64,000 bases of DNA from Flavihumibacter profundi (GTDB lineage Bacteria; Bacteroidota; Bacteroidia; Chitinophagales; Chitinophagaceae): positions 186,001-250,000 of the forward strand of contig NZ_JAIQXE010000001.1 of NCBI RefSeq assembly GCF_020076305.1, in the 5' to 3' direction. The translations under genes were made by a program, and so were the position numbers. Each line of letters opens with the position of its first letter. Position 1 is the stretch's first letter. Shown in pieces: positions 18,570 through 27,827 of this stretch. Below the pieces are notes generated by a model that worked only from the letters and a program-made list of their open reading frames with translations, was not told where the DNA came from and made no database searches.

Positions 18570-19472
18570 TTAAATGCGGTAACTAACCCCTTCCAGGGCA
18601 AGGGAAGAATCGGGGAATATTTCCCTTGCTTCCGCTTCGAACTGTTCCAGTTTCTCATATTTTGAACTGAAATGTCCGATAATCAGCCTTTTTACACCAG
18701 CCTTGCTGGCAATAATTGCTGCCTGGTGGGTGGTGCAGTGAAACCTTTTTTGCGCCCTTTCTTCCAGGTCCTTCAGGTAGGTCGCTTCATGGTACAAAAG
18801 ATCGGAACCGCTAACTTTTTCAATGATGGATTCGTCAAAGCAGGTATCTGCCGAGTAAGCGTAAGACTTTGGTGGTGGAGCAGCATCCGTAACCCATTCG
18901 TTTAAAATGATAGCGCCACTTTTATTAGTATAGTTTTCCCCCCATTTTAACCTGTCGAAAAAAATGGCAGGTATATCATGTTTAATGGCTTTTTCCGGAT
19001 TAACCCGTCTTGGTGCTTTAACCTGTTCAAACCGGAAGCCCCAGCAGGGAATCCGGTGGCTTACGGGGAAGGAGGTTACCTTGAATTTATCGTTTTGCAC
19101 CAGGAGGCTATTGCCTTCCAGGGCATGAAAATGCAGTTTATAAGGCAAAACGGTATCCGCAACTTTCAATTGCAATTCAATGATGTCTTTGAGCATTCCA
19201 GGGGCAAAAAGATGAAGGTCCAGTTCCCGGCCAAGCAGGCCCATGCTGGTTAAAAGGCCAATAAGGCCAAAATAATGATCCCCATGCAGGTGTGAAATGA
19301 ATATATGCTGGATCCTGCTTCTCCTTATTTTGTACTTGGCCATTTGCATCTGGGTTCCTTCGCCGCAGTCCACCAGGAAAAGGAATTCATCCAGCGTAAT
19401 GATTTGCGCCGTAGGGTGCCTGTCGAATGCAGGTAAAGCAGAATTATTTCCTAAAATGGTTACAGCCAGCAT
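18570..19472 (-). CDS. rnz: Ribonuclease Z
   Basis: This is a 300-residue metallo-beta-lactamase-fold endoribonuclease that removes the 3' trailer of tRNA precursors. The zinc motif HLHGDH is at residues 61-66 (H61, H63, D65, H66). Further ligands are in SADTCFD, YHEATYL, HCTTHQAA and GHFSSKY. Length matches bacterial short-form RNase Z. It lies 8 nt downstream of the STAS gene on the same strand, an operon arrangement. The one tRNA in this window encodes its own CCA, so RNase Z would serve other CCA-less precursors or general trimming. Confidence 0.95.
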   Translation of the reverse strand: MLAVTILGNNSALPAFDRHPTAQIITLDEFLFLVDCGEGTQMQMAKYKIRRSRIQHIFISHLHGDHYFGLIGLLTSMGLLGRELDLHLFAPGMLKDIIELQLKVADTVLPYKLHFHALEGNSLLVQNDKFKVTSFPVSHRIPCWGFRFEQVKAPRRVNPEKAIKHDIPAIFFDRLKWGENYTNKSGAIILNEWVTDAAPPPKSYAYSADTCFDESIIEKVSGSDLLYHEATYLKDLEERAQKRFHCTTHQAAIIASKAGVKRLIIGHFSSKYEKLEQFEAEAREIFPDSSLALEGVSYRI

Positions 19473-19480
19473 ACAGCAGA

Positions 19481-19879
19481 TTAATTAAAACCAGGTTCAG
19501 CATCATCCAGCAATTCCCGCTCAATTTCTTCCATTTGGACAATATCCCAGGCCTCAGATTCAGTTGGCGTTGCACTCAAAGTTTCCAGTAATTGCTCTTT
19601 GTCCAGGAATTCTTCCACAGCAGGCTGGAGGTTACAGACCACAAAAGAGGCATTTTGCTCATAAAAAGATTGCTGTACCTTTATAAGCATTTCTGCAGCA
19701 ACCAAATCAAGGCTTTCAACGTTACTTAGGTTCAGGATAATGTTTTTAACGCCATTTTGCAGGTAAGCACTTAAACTATTTTGCAATTCCGCTGTCATAT
19801 TAGCAGTTATTTTGGGCTCTCCGATAGTTATGACATGGAATTTTTCCTTGGTATCAATTTTGACCTTCATATACGACAT
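19481..19879 (-). CDS. STAS-domain protein (anti-sigma factor antagonist-like)
   Basis: This is a 132-residue cytoplasmic protein with a single STAS domain: an N-terminal strand pair (KFHVITIGEPKITANMTAEL), a central LNLSNVESLDLVAAEMLIK block and an acidic C-terminal tail. SpoIIAA-type antagonists are phosphorylated on a Ser in a D-S motif. Here the corresponding site reads VESLDLVAAEML, so the usual phosphorylatable Ser may be replaced or shifted. It precedes rnz by 8 nt on the same transcript. The link to a sigma-factor switch is inferred only from the fold. Confidence 0.85.
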   Translation of the reverse strand: MSYMKVKIDTKEKFHVITIGEPKITANMTAELQNSLSAYLQNGVKNIILNLSNVESLDLVAAEMLIKVQQSFYEQNASFVVCNLQPAVEEFLDKEQLLETLSATPTESEAWDIVQMEEIERELLDDAEPGFN

Positions 19880-20022
19880 AATTAAGAACCAGAAATTTCG
19901 TTCTTTGAGTACAGATTATTCACTTGATGGCAACCGTTGGGCAAGTGTTAAACTGGGTTGCGGAAGCAAACCTAAACTCAAAAATATTCGTTATTATTGT
20001 ATAACACACAACTACTTGTAAA

Positions 20023-22560
20023 ATGGACAACAATTTTTCAGCCCAGGTTAAAGAGATCATCTCGTTCAGCAGGGAGGAAGCGTTGCGATTGGGGAATGAT
20101 TTTATCGGTACCGAGCATCTTTTGCTGGGCCTGATAAGAGAAGGTGACAATACCGCTGTCCGTATACTTAAAAGCTTTAATGTAGACCTCTACGAACTAA
20201 GAAAGGAAGTCGAACTAGCCGTAAAAGACAAAACAGGAAAGAACATTGCAAATATTAACAGCCTTCCCCTCACAAAGCAGGCAGAGAAGGTAATCCGGGT
20301 AACCGTTTTGGAAGCTAAGGCACTGAAAAGTCCGACCGTCGAAACAGAACACCTAATGCTATCTATCTTGAAAAACAAAGAAAATATTGCCACACAGATC
20401 CTCAATCAGTTTGATGTGGATTATGATTTGTTCAGAAATGAACTGGGGGTAGTGAAAAGTAATGATGTGCGGGCAGAATACCCTGAAGAAAATGAAGATG
20501 ATTTCGATGAGGAGAAAAAATACAGCCAGCAAAAAGCCAAACAAGCCGGCAATACAAAAAGTAAAACTCCTGTGCTGGATAATTTCGGCAGGGATATTAC
20601 CCGGCTTGCCGAAACAGGCTCACTGGATCCCATTGTAGGAAGGGAAGATGAAATTGAAAGGGTTTCCCAAATCCTTTCCCGCAGGAAAAAGAATAACCCA
20701 ATCCTGATTGGTGAACCCGGTGTTGGTAAAACAGCCATTGTGGAAGGCCTTGCCTTGCGGATTGTTCAAAGAAAAGTTTCCAGGGTATTGTTTGATAAGC
20801 GGGTGATTTCTTTAGACCTCGCTGCGCTTGTAGCCGGAACAAAATATCGTGGCCAGTTTGAAGAACGCATGAAAGCAATCATGAATGAGCTGGAAAAAAA
20901 CCGTGATGTGATTTTGTTTATTGATGAGATCCATACTATTGTTGGTGCCGGTGGAGCCAGTGGTTCCCTTGATGCTTCCAATATCTTCAAACCTGCCCTT
21001 GCAAGAGGCGAATTGCAATGCATTGGTGCATCAACATTGGATGAATACCGCATGTACATTGAGAAAGATGGTGCATTAGACCGTCGATTCCAAAAAGTGA
21101 TGATAGATCCGCCAAGTGTCGAGGAAACAATTCTCATCCTGAATAATATCAAATCCAAATACGAAGAATATCACAACGTTAATTATTCAGATGAAGCTAT
21201 TGATGCTTGTGTTAAACTGAGTGACAGGTATATGACAGATCGCCTTTTGCCCGATAAAGCAATCGACGTCCTGGATGAAGTAGGTGCCCGGGTACATTTG
21301 AAAAACATCAATGTACCAGAAGAGATACTCGACCTTGAAAGAAAGATTGAGGATGTGAAGAATGAAAAGAACAGGGTAGTAAAGAGCCAGAAATTTGAAG
21401 AAGCGGCATCCCTTCGTGACACCGAAAAAAGGTTGCAGGAAGAATTGGAGAAAGCTAAGAACAATTGGGAAGAAGAAAGTAAAAACAAACGTTACCCGAT
21501 TTCTGAAGAAGATATTGCTGAGGTAGTAAGCATGATGACCGGAATCCCCGTTAAACGGATGGTTCAGGCCGAAAGCGAGAAACTGAAAAAGATGGCTGAA
21601 GACATGGCGGGTATGGTTATCGGTCAGGATGAAGCCATTAGTAAGGTAGTGAAAGCCATTCAGAGAAACAGGGTAGGACTGAAGGATCCCCGTAAACCAG
21701 TGGGAAGTTTTATATTCCTGGGTCCGACCGGAGTTGGTAAAACAGAACTGGCACGTTCCCTCGCCAAATACATGTTCGACAGCGAGGATACATTAATCAG
21801 GATTGACATGAGTGAGTACATGGAGAAATTCACGATCAGCCGCCTGATTGGAGCGCCTCCCGGATATGTTGGTTACGAAGAAGGTGGTCAGCTGACTGAA
21901 AAAGTACGCCGCAAGCCTTATTCAGTTATCCTCCTGGATGAAATTGAAAAAGCGCACCCTGATATTTACAATATCCTGTTGCAGGTATTGGATGATGGTC
22001 AACTGACGGATGGCCTGGGCCGTAAAGTGGATTTCAAGAACAGCCTCATTATCATGACCTCAAATATAGGGGTGAGGCAACTGAAGGATTTCGGGGAAGG
22101 TGTTGGATTTGCAACTGCAGCCCGTACGGCAAGTTCCGACGAGAACAATAAAGCGGTTATTGAAAAAGCGTTGAAGCGTACTTTTTCTCCCGAGTTCCTG
22201 AACCGTATCGATGATGTGGTAGTATTTAATTCACTCGACAAATCACATATCTTTAAGATCATTGATATTTTGCTGAAAGGAGTGATGAAACGCCTGAACA
22301 ACCTGGGTTTCAGCCTTGAATTAACCGAGGAGGCAAAAACCTTTATTGCTGATAAAGGATACGACCAGCAATTCGGTGCAAGGCCATTACACAGGGCTCT
22401 GCAGAAATACCTGGAAGATCCGCTGGCGGAAGAAATCCTGAATATGACCATCAAGCAGGGAGATGTCCTGATTGCCGACCTCGACAAGGAACAAAACAGG
22501 ATTGTTTTCAGTATGAAGGAATCATCTTCACCAAAGAAAGAGGAGAAATCTGAAGCTTAA
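20023..22560 (+). CDS. clpC: ATP-dependent Clp protease ATP-binding subunit ClpC
   Basis: This is an 845-residue AAA+ unfoldase that feeds proteins to ClpP. The order is two Clp_N repeats (to about residue 150), AAA1 with Walker [10 protein letters not shown] and Walker B FIDEIHT, a middle region with a UVR-type [11 protein letters not shown] segment (near 465), AAA2 with Walker [10 protein letters not shown] and the C-terminal D2-small domain with [11 protein letters not shown]. Length is that of ClpC rather than the shorter ClpA. No McsA/McsB or CtsR genes flank it. It is transcribed divergently from the STAS-rnz pair over a 143-nt promoter region and ends at a clear hairpin terminator. Confidence 0.97.
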   Translation: MDNNFSAQVKEIISFSREEALRLGNDFIGTEHLLLGLIREGDNTAVRILKSFNVDLYELRKEVELAVKDKTGKNIANINSLPLTKQAEKVIRVTVLEAKALKSPTVETEHLMLSILKNKENIATQILNQFDVDYDLFRNELGVVKSNDVRAEYPEENEDDFDEEKKYSQQKAKQAGNTKSKTPVLDNFGRDITRLAETGSLDPIVGREDEIERVSQILSRRKKNNPILIGEPGVGKTAIVEGLALRIVQRKVSRVLFDKRVISLDLAALVAGTKYRGQFEERMKAIMNELEKNRDVILFIDEIHTIVGAGGASGSLDASNIFKPALARGELQCIGASTLDEYRMYIEKDGALDRRFQKVMIDPPSVEETILILNNIKSKYEEYHNVNYSDEAIDACVKLSDRYMTDRLLPDKAIDVLDEVGARVHLKNINVPEEILDLERKIEDVKNEKNRVVKSQKFEEAASLRDTEKRLQEELEKAKNNWEEESKNKRYPISEEDIAEVVSMMTGIPVKRMVQAESEKLKKMAEDMAGMVIGQDEAISKVVKAIQRNRVGLKDPRKPVGSFIFLGPTGVGKTELARSLAKYMFDSEDTLIRIDMSEYMEKFTISRLIGAPPGYVGYEEGGQLTEKVRRKPYSVILLDEIEKAHPDIYNILLQVLDDGQLTDGLGRKVDFKNSLIIMTSNIGVRQLKDFGEGVGFATAARTASSDENNKAVIEKALKRTFSPEFLNRIDDVVVFNSLDKSHIFKIIDILLKGVMKRLNNLGFSLELTEEAKTFIADKGYDQQFGARPLHRALQKYLEDPLAEEILNMTIKQGDVLIADLDKEQNRIVFSMKESSSPKKEEKSEA

Positions 22561-22580
22561 AAGTTGAATTATAAATAATG

Positions 22581-22619
22581 AATGGAGGCCGCTTAAGAAA
22601 GTTGCCTCCATTTTAATTT
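22581..22619 (+). terminator. Intrinsic terminator of clpC
   Basis: A 9-bp stem pairs AATGGAGGC (22581-22589) with GCCTCCATT (22604-22612) around a 14-nt loop and is followed by a T-rich tail (TTTAATTT). It begins 20 nt after the clpC stop. Confidence 0.85.
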
Positions 22620-22958
22620 AAAGCAAATAAATGAAAATGGGTTAAAATAATAATTAAGGACCCACGCTAAAATTTGAGTAAAAATACGCATGTATATTTC
22701 GATTTATTAACATATTTTGCACAATGAAAGTCTAGATTATTCAGGAATTTACCATAATTCTGGCTCGGAATAATCTTTTCGAAATCCTCTTCCTCTATTC
22801 AAGAATCCTTGTTTTCAACATTTTCTAACAGTCATAAGGCCAAAATTCTAAGTGTTATTTAATCATTAAGTAGCCTCTTTGGAATCTGGTTAAATGCTGT
22901 TTTAAATGTGCTTGTGCAAAATCACTTAGAGCCGTATCCCCCTAATTCTTACACCACA
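22620..22958. other. Intergenic leader region before the secreted lyase gene
   Basis: This AT-rich gap of about 340 nt has no coding frame. A TTTG at 22673-22676 with a TATATTTC at 22693-22700 is a loose promoter match with short (16-bp) spacing. The long leader suggests the lyase gene is regulated separately from clpC. Confidence 0.45.
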
Positions 22959-25334
22959 ATGGAAAAGAAATTATTTACCGCATTACCCCATGCGATGACA
23001 ATTATTTCTCTGCTCTTTGTATGCACAAATATTGCATATAGCCAGAGTAATTTCGTGCTTAATGAAGATTTTGAAGGGAATGGTCTTTCAAAGGCCTGGG
23101 ATTTTAACCAATCCTGCTGTTCCTATTCCTTCACTGAAAGCAATGTATTTAAACGAACCGGTAACCAGTCCTTACGCGTTGAGTTAAGGAAGTCTGATAA
23201 TATGGTTGCCTACGGGAAAAGGGCAGAGTTAATCGAAAATACCTACCCATTCCCGCCGGATACAAACCGCGAATGGTGGGCCTTCAGTACATATTTCCCG
23301 GATGATTTTCAACGTGATTCTGTCAGTGAGGGACTTGCCCAATGGCAATTTTATGCAACCGGGGCTACACAGGTTGCCGGATCACCACCATTAACTTTCA
23401 TGGTGAGTAAAGGTGACTTTGTCATTGACTTAAGGTATGACTCGGTGGATATCAATTTAGATAATGGTGCTAATATTAAGCGGCAGGTATTTAACCTTGG
23501 CCCCTGGAATAAAAACGGATGGAATGATTGGATATTCCAGTATCATTTTTCAGCCGATAATGACGGTTTCCTAAAAGTCTGGAAGAATGGCGTATTGGTA
23601 TTGGATTATAAAGGAAAAAATTTTTACAGGGGATCATATCCGCCGTATTTTAAATTGGGTTTATATAAATGGGTCTGGAATACCGGCTGGAATGTTCCTG
23701 CGGAGGTTTCTGTGTTAACATCCAGGGTGTATTATATTGATAACGTCAAAATCGGTAATAAACAGGCGATTCTTAAAGATTTCCTAATACCCTCCGTATT
23801 ACCTGCTAATATTTTACCTATAGCAGATGCAGGTAACAATCAGCTTGCAAATTTTCCAGTGACTTATGCTACCATAAATGGAACTAATTCTTATGATCCC
23901 GATGGCAGGATTGTAAGTTATAAATGGACACAGGAATCCGGTCCAAATGTTGCTACAATGTGGGCTGATAGTGCTCCTGTTAACAAGGTGACAAACCTCG
24001 TTACGGGTATGTATACTTTCAGGTTAACCGTAATGGACAGTTTGGGAGGAACCTCGTTTTCTCTGGTAAATGTGGAGTGTAAAAACAATGGGATAGTAAA
24101 TGCTAATCCTGTAGCCAAGGTCGGTTCTACAATTGAAATTAGCCAACCTGTTAATTCGGCATCATTATCAGGGACAGGTTCTTTTGATACTGATGGGAGT
24201 GTCGTTTCTTATAAATGGACGCAGGATGCAGGTCCATCCATTGCATCTATTGATGCACCTGATAACCAGAATACGACCATTTCAAATCTGACAAAAGGGA
24301 ACTACTATTTTAAATTGACGGTAAAAGATAATGGAGGTGGAATTGGTGTTGGTTATGTACAGGTTTATGTAAATGGTATTTCACCTTCAGACACTGGCAA
24401 CATAAACCTGCCGCCGATTGCAGTAGTAGGCAAGGACCAATATATTACTTCACCACAAACTTTTGCAACACTTGATGGCAGCAGTTCTTATGATCCCGAC
24501 GGTACCGTTGTTAAGTATGTATGGGTGCAGCTAACGGGACCCAAATCGTCTCCAATGACTACTCCTGCTGCAAGTCAGACAAACGTGACGGGCCTTTTAG
24601 AAGGCACCTATACTTACCGGTTATATATAACTGACAATAAGGGCCTGGCTGGCATTTCACCAATAATAACCGTGGTTGTTGGTCCGCCTATTAAACCGAA
24701 ATTGCCTAATTTTTCCCCGGTGCTGGTTATGGCCGACCAGAACCCGACAGTGACACTGCCTACAAATACTGTAACTCTTGATGCCAGCGCTTCTTATGAT
24801 CCGGATGGAACAATCGTAAGATATTCATGGGTTCAGTTGGATGGTCCGAAAGCGGCTCCAATGACTGCTCCTTCATCACCGGTTACCAGCATTAACTGGC
24901 TGATCGCAGGAACCTATACTTACAAGTTATATATGACCGATGACAGTTTGGCCACAACTATCTCGCCGGTAATTACAGTAAATGTATTGCCTGCGGTTAC
25001 CGGTGCGGTTAACAGGGGATCAGCATTGGAAACAGACCATGATATATTGGCAACCTTATCGGGAAATGCAATAGGTATGAAGAAGGGGCTCACCGTATAT
25101 CCAAATCCGGTTGTCAATGAATTTGAAGTAGTGTTGAATAATGAATATACCGGATCAGGTGAGATAAGGATTTTCGATAATCAGGGTAGGTTGATTGCAA
25201 AAGACGCATTTATCAAAGAATATGGTATATTAAGGCGAAGAATACAATTATCCGGATTCGCTTCAGGCCAATATTTGATGGATATAAGGGTAGGTAATAA
25301 TTACCAGGCTACCAAAAAGCTGATCAAGAAATAA
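22959..25334 (+). CDS. T9SS-secreted polysaccharide lyase with four PKD-like domains
   Basis: This is a 791-residue extracellular protein. The ATG at 22959 gives a signal peptide ending near residue 29 (IAYSQ). Residues about 30-275 resemble the heparin lyase I / glucuronan lyase jelly-roll fold (PF14099-type, PL13/PL20), with GKRAELIE, QWQFY and YFKLGLYKW. Four tandem PKD/REJ-like Ig modules follow (starting near 285, 385, 487 and 586), each with the SYDPDG-x-(V/I)-x-x-Y-x-W pattern. A T9SS type A sorting domain (YPNPVVNEF near 710 to the end) closes the protein. It probably cleaves an extracellular uronate-containing polysaccharide on the cell surface; the substrate is not known. No SusC/SusD pair or regulator is next to it. 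Confidence 0.85.
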   Translation: MEKKLFTALPHAMTIISLLFVCTNIAYSQSNFVLNEDFEGNGLSKAWDFNQSCCSYSFTESNVFKRTGNQSLRVELRKSDNMVAYGKRAELIENTYPFPPDTNREWWAFSTYFPDDFQRDSVSEGLAQWQFYATGATQVAGSPPLTFMVSKGDFVIDLRYDSVDINLDNGANIKRQVFNLGPWNKNGWNDWIFQYHFSADNDGFLKVWKNGVLVLDYKGKNFYRGSYPPYFKLGLYKWVWNTGWNVPAEVSVLTSRVYYIDNVKIGNKQAILKDFLIPSVLPANILPIADAGNNQLANFPVTYATINGTNSYDPDGRIVSYKWTQESGPNVATMWADSAPVNKVTNLVTGMYTFRLTVMDSLGGTSFSLVNVECKNNGIVNANPVAKVGSTIEISQPVNSASLSGTGSFDTDGSVVSYKWTQDAGPSIASIDAPDNQNTTISNLTKGNYYFKLTVKDNGGGIGVGYVQVYVNGISPSDTGNINLPPIAVVGKDQYITSPQTFATLDGSSSYDPDGTVVKYVWVQLTGPKSSPMTTPAASQTNVTGLLEGTYTYRLYITDNKGLAGISPIITVVVGPPIKPKLPNFSPVLVMADQNPTVTLPTNTVTLDASASYDPDGTIVRYSWVQLDGPKAAPMTAPSSPVTSINWLIAGTYTYKLYMTDDSLATTISPVITVNVLPAVTGAVNRGSALETDHDILATLSGNAIGMKKGLTVYPNPVVNEFEVVLNNEYTGSGEIRIFDNQGRLIAKDAFIKEYGILRRRIQLSGFASGQYLMDIRVGNNYQATKKLIKK

Positions 25335-25374
25335 ACTGTCCTGGTATTTAATTGAAATGATAGCCAGGAAAATG

Positions 25375-25401
25375 GAAGGCGGTCTCACTAAGACCGCCTT
25401 C
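25375..25401. terminator. Strong hairpin between the lyase gene and cmk
   Basis: A perfect 11-bp stem pairs GAAGGCGGTCT (25375-25385) with AGACCGCCTTC (25391-25401) around a 5-nt loop. It probably ends the lyase transcript, although no long T-run follows on the plus strand. Confidence 0.6.
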
Positions 25402-25443
25402 ACAGTTAATATCATGCAGGCTTTCAATTGACCTTTCGAATGT

Positions 25444-25451
25444 TATCTTTG
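25444..25451 (+). promoter_or_regulatory. -7 element directly before cmk
   Basis: TATCTTTG matches TAnnTTTG exactly and ends only 4 nt before the cmk ATG at 25456. A CTTT at 25421-25424 lies 19 bp upstream as a weak -33 element. Transcription would begin at or just past the annotated ATG. Confidence 0.55.
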
Positions 25452-25455
25452 CCTC

Positions 25456-26139
25456 ATGTCATCCCGTAAAAAAATCATCATCACGATCGACGGTTGGAGC
25501 AGTTGTGGTAAAAGCACCCTGGCTAAACAATTGGCCAAAGAATTTAATTATGTGTATATCGACAGCGGCGCCATGTACCGGGCGATAACATTATATTTTT
25601 TACGTAACCATATCGACTGGACAGATACAGCCCAGGTGCATGAAGCGCTGGAAAATATCCAACTGGAATTCAGGTACAATGAACATAGCCGGCAAAGTGA
25701 AATATTCCTGAATGATGAGAATGTTGAATACTTGATCCGCGACCTGGTCATTGCAGAAAAAGTGAGTGAAATAGCTGCAATCCGGGAAGTAAGGACATTC
25801 GCTGTTAAGCAACAGCAGGAAATGGGTAAGAAAAAAGGTATCGTAATGGATGGCCGTGATATCGGGACCGTAGTTTTTCCCAAAGCCGAACTCAAAATTT
25901 TCATGACCGCAGATAATGCAGTAAGGGTTGAACGCCGGTTTAAGGAACTTTTCGAAAAGAATCCCAATGTTACAATTGAAGAAGTGAAGAATAACCTCGA
26001 AATGCGGGATTATATCGACAGTCACAGGGAAGTGAGCCCGCTCCGGCAGGCCAAAGACGCAAGGGTACTTGATAACTCTAATATCACAATGGAAGAGCAA
26101 TTTAAGATTGCTTCCAAATGGGTAAAAGAGTTAATTTAA
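25456..26139 (+). CDS. cmk: Cytidylate kinase
   Basis: This is a 227-residue cytoplasmic kinase phosphorylating CMP and dCMP to the diphosphates. The P-loop GWSSCGKST is at residues 13-21, followed by the IDSGAMYRA substrate loop and MDGRDIGTVVFP, and the lid region RDYIDSHREVSPL. Length is normal. A promoter-like TATCTTTG ends only 4 nt before the ATG; the next in-frame ATG is deep in the P-loop protein, so the annotated start is needed. A secreted M24 peptidase follows after 4 nt, suggesting cotranscription. Confidence 0.96.
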   Translation: MSSRKKIIITIDGWSSCGKSTLAKQLAKEFNYVYIDSGAMYRAITLYFLRNHIDWTDTAQVHEALENIQLEFRYNEHSRQSEIFLNDENVEYLIRDLVIAEKVSEIAAIREVRTFAVKQQQEMGKKKGIVMDGRDIGTVVFPKAELKIFMTADNAVRVERRFKELFEKNPNVTIEEVKNNLEMRDYIDSHREVSPLRQAKDARVLDNSNITMEEQFKIASKWVKELI

Positions 26140-26143
26140 GTGC

Positions 26144-27772
26144 ATGAAAAAATTCATACTCCTTCTTTTTACATGCTACGCATTAACTGCATCTGCACAG
26201 CAACCTTTGGCAACAGATTATCTGGGTGCTTCCTTTCATAAAGGAAGACGGGAAGCTCTTCGCCAGCTGATGCCGGCAAACTCTGTAGCTGTATTTTTTT
26301 CATCCCCTGAGCGCAATTTTGCCAATGATGTAGAATATAAATACCATCCCAATCCTGATCTTTATTATTTCACCGGGTATACTGAGCCTGAAGCAGTTTT
26401 GCTTATTTTCAAAGAACCGCAAACGGCAGGGGCAACTGTGCCTTATACAGAAATCTTCTTTGTCCAGGAAAGGGATTCTTCCAGGGAACGCTGGACAGGC
26501 AAGCGGCTTGGTATAAATGGTGTAAAATCAAAACTCGGTTTTGATCAGGTGTATAATGGAAGTGAATTTGCCCGGTTTCCCATCGACCTTGCCCTGTTTG
26601 ACAAGGTGATTTTTGAAAGTATAATTGACCTCTATGATAATCCCAGGGCTACAGCAGATGTATATGATCTTTACCATGCCTTTATAAAGAAAGCTGGTAT
26701 TCCGGAAAGTTATAATGAGGAATTCAGGGCCAGCCTGAACAAGTTGCCCAGGATAGTTCGAAATGCAAAAGATTCAAAAGTCCAGAAATTGATTGCATAT
26801 GAAAAAGTTCTCGGAGAACAGAATCCGCGATTCAAAGAAGATCCCTTATTCGTTGAATTGATGGCTGTTCAGGATTCCGCGGGGCTTATGGCCATATATG
26901 AAAAAATTAAGAATAGCAAGTGGGATACCGAGCAATTTAGCCAGTTGACCGGTGCACTACGCCAGATAAAAACACCGGAAGAGATGGACCTGCTTCGAAA
27001 GGCCATAGATATTTCCTGCCTTGCACACACGGAAGCGATGAAAGCTGTCCGGCCAAATATGTCTGAATTGGAATTACAGGGCATACAGGAATTTATCCAT
27101 AAAAAGCTGGGCGCTGAAGATGTGGGCTATCCATCCATTGTTGGAGCAGGTCAGAACGGCTGCATACTGCACTATATTGAAAATTCAGTTTCCCAGGTAG
27201 GTAAGGAAACAGTTCTTATGGATATAGGTGCTCAATACCATGGTTATTCTGCCGACATAACCAGGACTATCCCTGCAAATGGAAAGTTTTCAAAAGAGCA
27301 GAAAGCCGTGTATGATCTTGTTTACGAAGCACAGGAGGCGGTTTTTGCCATCTGCAAGGAAGGTACCAGTTTCAGGCAAATTGAAGATACAGCAACGGCA
27401 ATATTAACCCGCGGACTGATCAAACTCGGCATTCTGAAAAAAGCAGAAGATATCCGGATTTTCTACCCGCATGGCTGTTCTCATTATTTAGGCCTTGATG
27501 TGCACGATAAAGGTGATTATATAGCGGTTAAGGAAAATATGGTCATAACTGTAGAACCGGGCATCTACATTCCCGATAATAGTCCCTGCGATAAAAAGTG
27601 GTGGGGTATTGCTGTCCGGATTGAAGATGATGTTCGGATTGGTAAGGAGAAATTTGAATTATTATCTACCCTCGCCCCAAGGAAATCGGAAGACGTTGAG
27701 AAAATGGTGGCTGAGAAAAGTTTTGTAGATGGTATTGTTTTGCCTGAACCGGGCAGGAAAAAGGCTTTTTGA
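26144..27772 (+). CDS. Secreted Xaa-Pro aminopeptidase (M24B)
   Basis: This is a 542-residue metallopeptidase that cleaves the N-terminal residue before proline. A signal peptide (MKKFILLLFTCYALTASAQ) shows export. The AMP_N domain (about 25-270) precedes the pita-bread catalytic domain. All five metal ligands are visible: Asp360 (MDIGAQYHG), Asp371 (SADITRT), His447 (CSHYLG), Glu471 (TVEPGIY) and Glu494 (VRIEDDV). The active site is therefore complete. It begins 4 nt after cmk and converges with glnN across a shared terminator. Bacteroidota commonly export this class to the periplasm for peptide use. Confidence 0.93.
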   Translation: MKKFILLLFTCYALTASAQQPLATDYLGASFHKGRREALRQLMPANSVAVFFSSPERNFANDVEYKYHPNPDLYYFTGYTEPEAVLLIFKEPQTAGATVPYTEIFFVQERDSSRERWTGKRLGINGVKSKLGFDQVYNGSEFARFPIDLALFDKVIFESIIDLYDNPRATADVYDLYHAFIKKAGIPESYNEEFRASLNKLPRIVRNAKDSKVQKLIAYEKVLGEQNPRFKEDPLFVELMAVQDSAGLMAIYEKIKNSKWDTEQFSQLTGALRQIKTPEEMDLLRKAIDISCLAHTEAMKAVRPNMSELELQGIQEFIHKKLGAEDVGYPSIVGAGQNGCILHYIENSVSQVGKETVLMDIGAQYHGYSADITRTIPANGKFSKEQKAVYDLVYEAQEAVFAICKEGTSFRQIEDTATAILTRGLIKLGILKKAEDIRIFYPHGCSHYLGLDVHDKGDYIAVKENMVITVEPGIYIPDNSPCDKKWWGIAVRIEDDVRIGKEKFELLSTLAPRKSEDVEKMVAEKSFVDGIVLPEPGRKKAF

Positions 27773-27786
27773 GGATTTAAATAAAA

Positions 27787-27812
27787 AAAACCCGTTCAAA
27801 TGAACGGGTTTT
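27787..27812. terminator. Bidirectional terminator between the M24 peptidase and glnN
   Basis: A 12-bp perfect stem pairs AAAACCCGTTCA (27787-27798) with TGAACGGGTTTT (27801-27812). It has an A-run on the left and T-richness on the right, so it serves both convergent genes. Confidence 0.88.
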
Positions 27813-27827
27813 GTATTTTGGTTTTGG

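Noticed and set aside
20421-21158. Several antisense frames inside clpC
   Set aside because: clpC is an unambiguous, highly conserved AAA+ gene; the reverse frames have low-complexity, Ser/Phe-rich translations.
23815-25000. Possible tandem DNA repeat in the lyase gene
   Set aside because: The repetition is at the protein level, four diverged PKD-like modules; the DNA copies are not similar enough to call a DNA repeat array.
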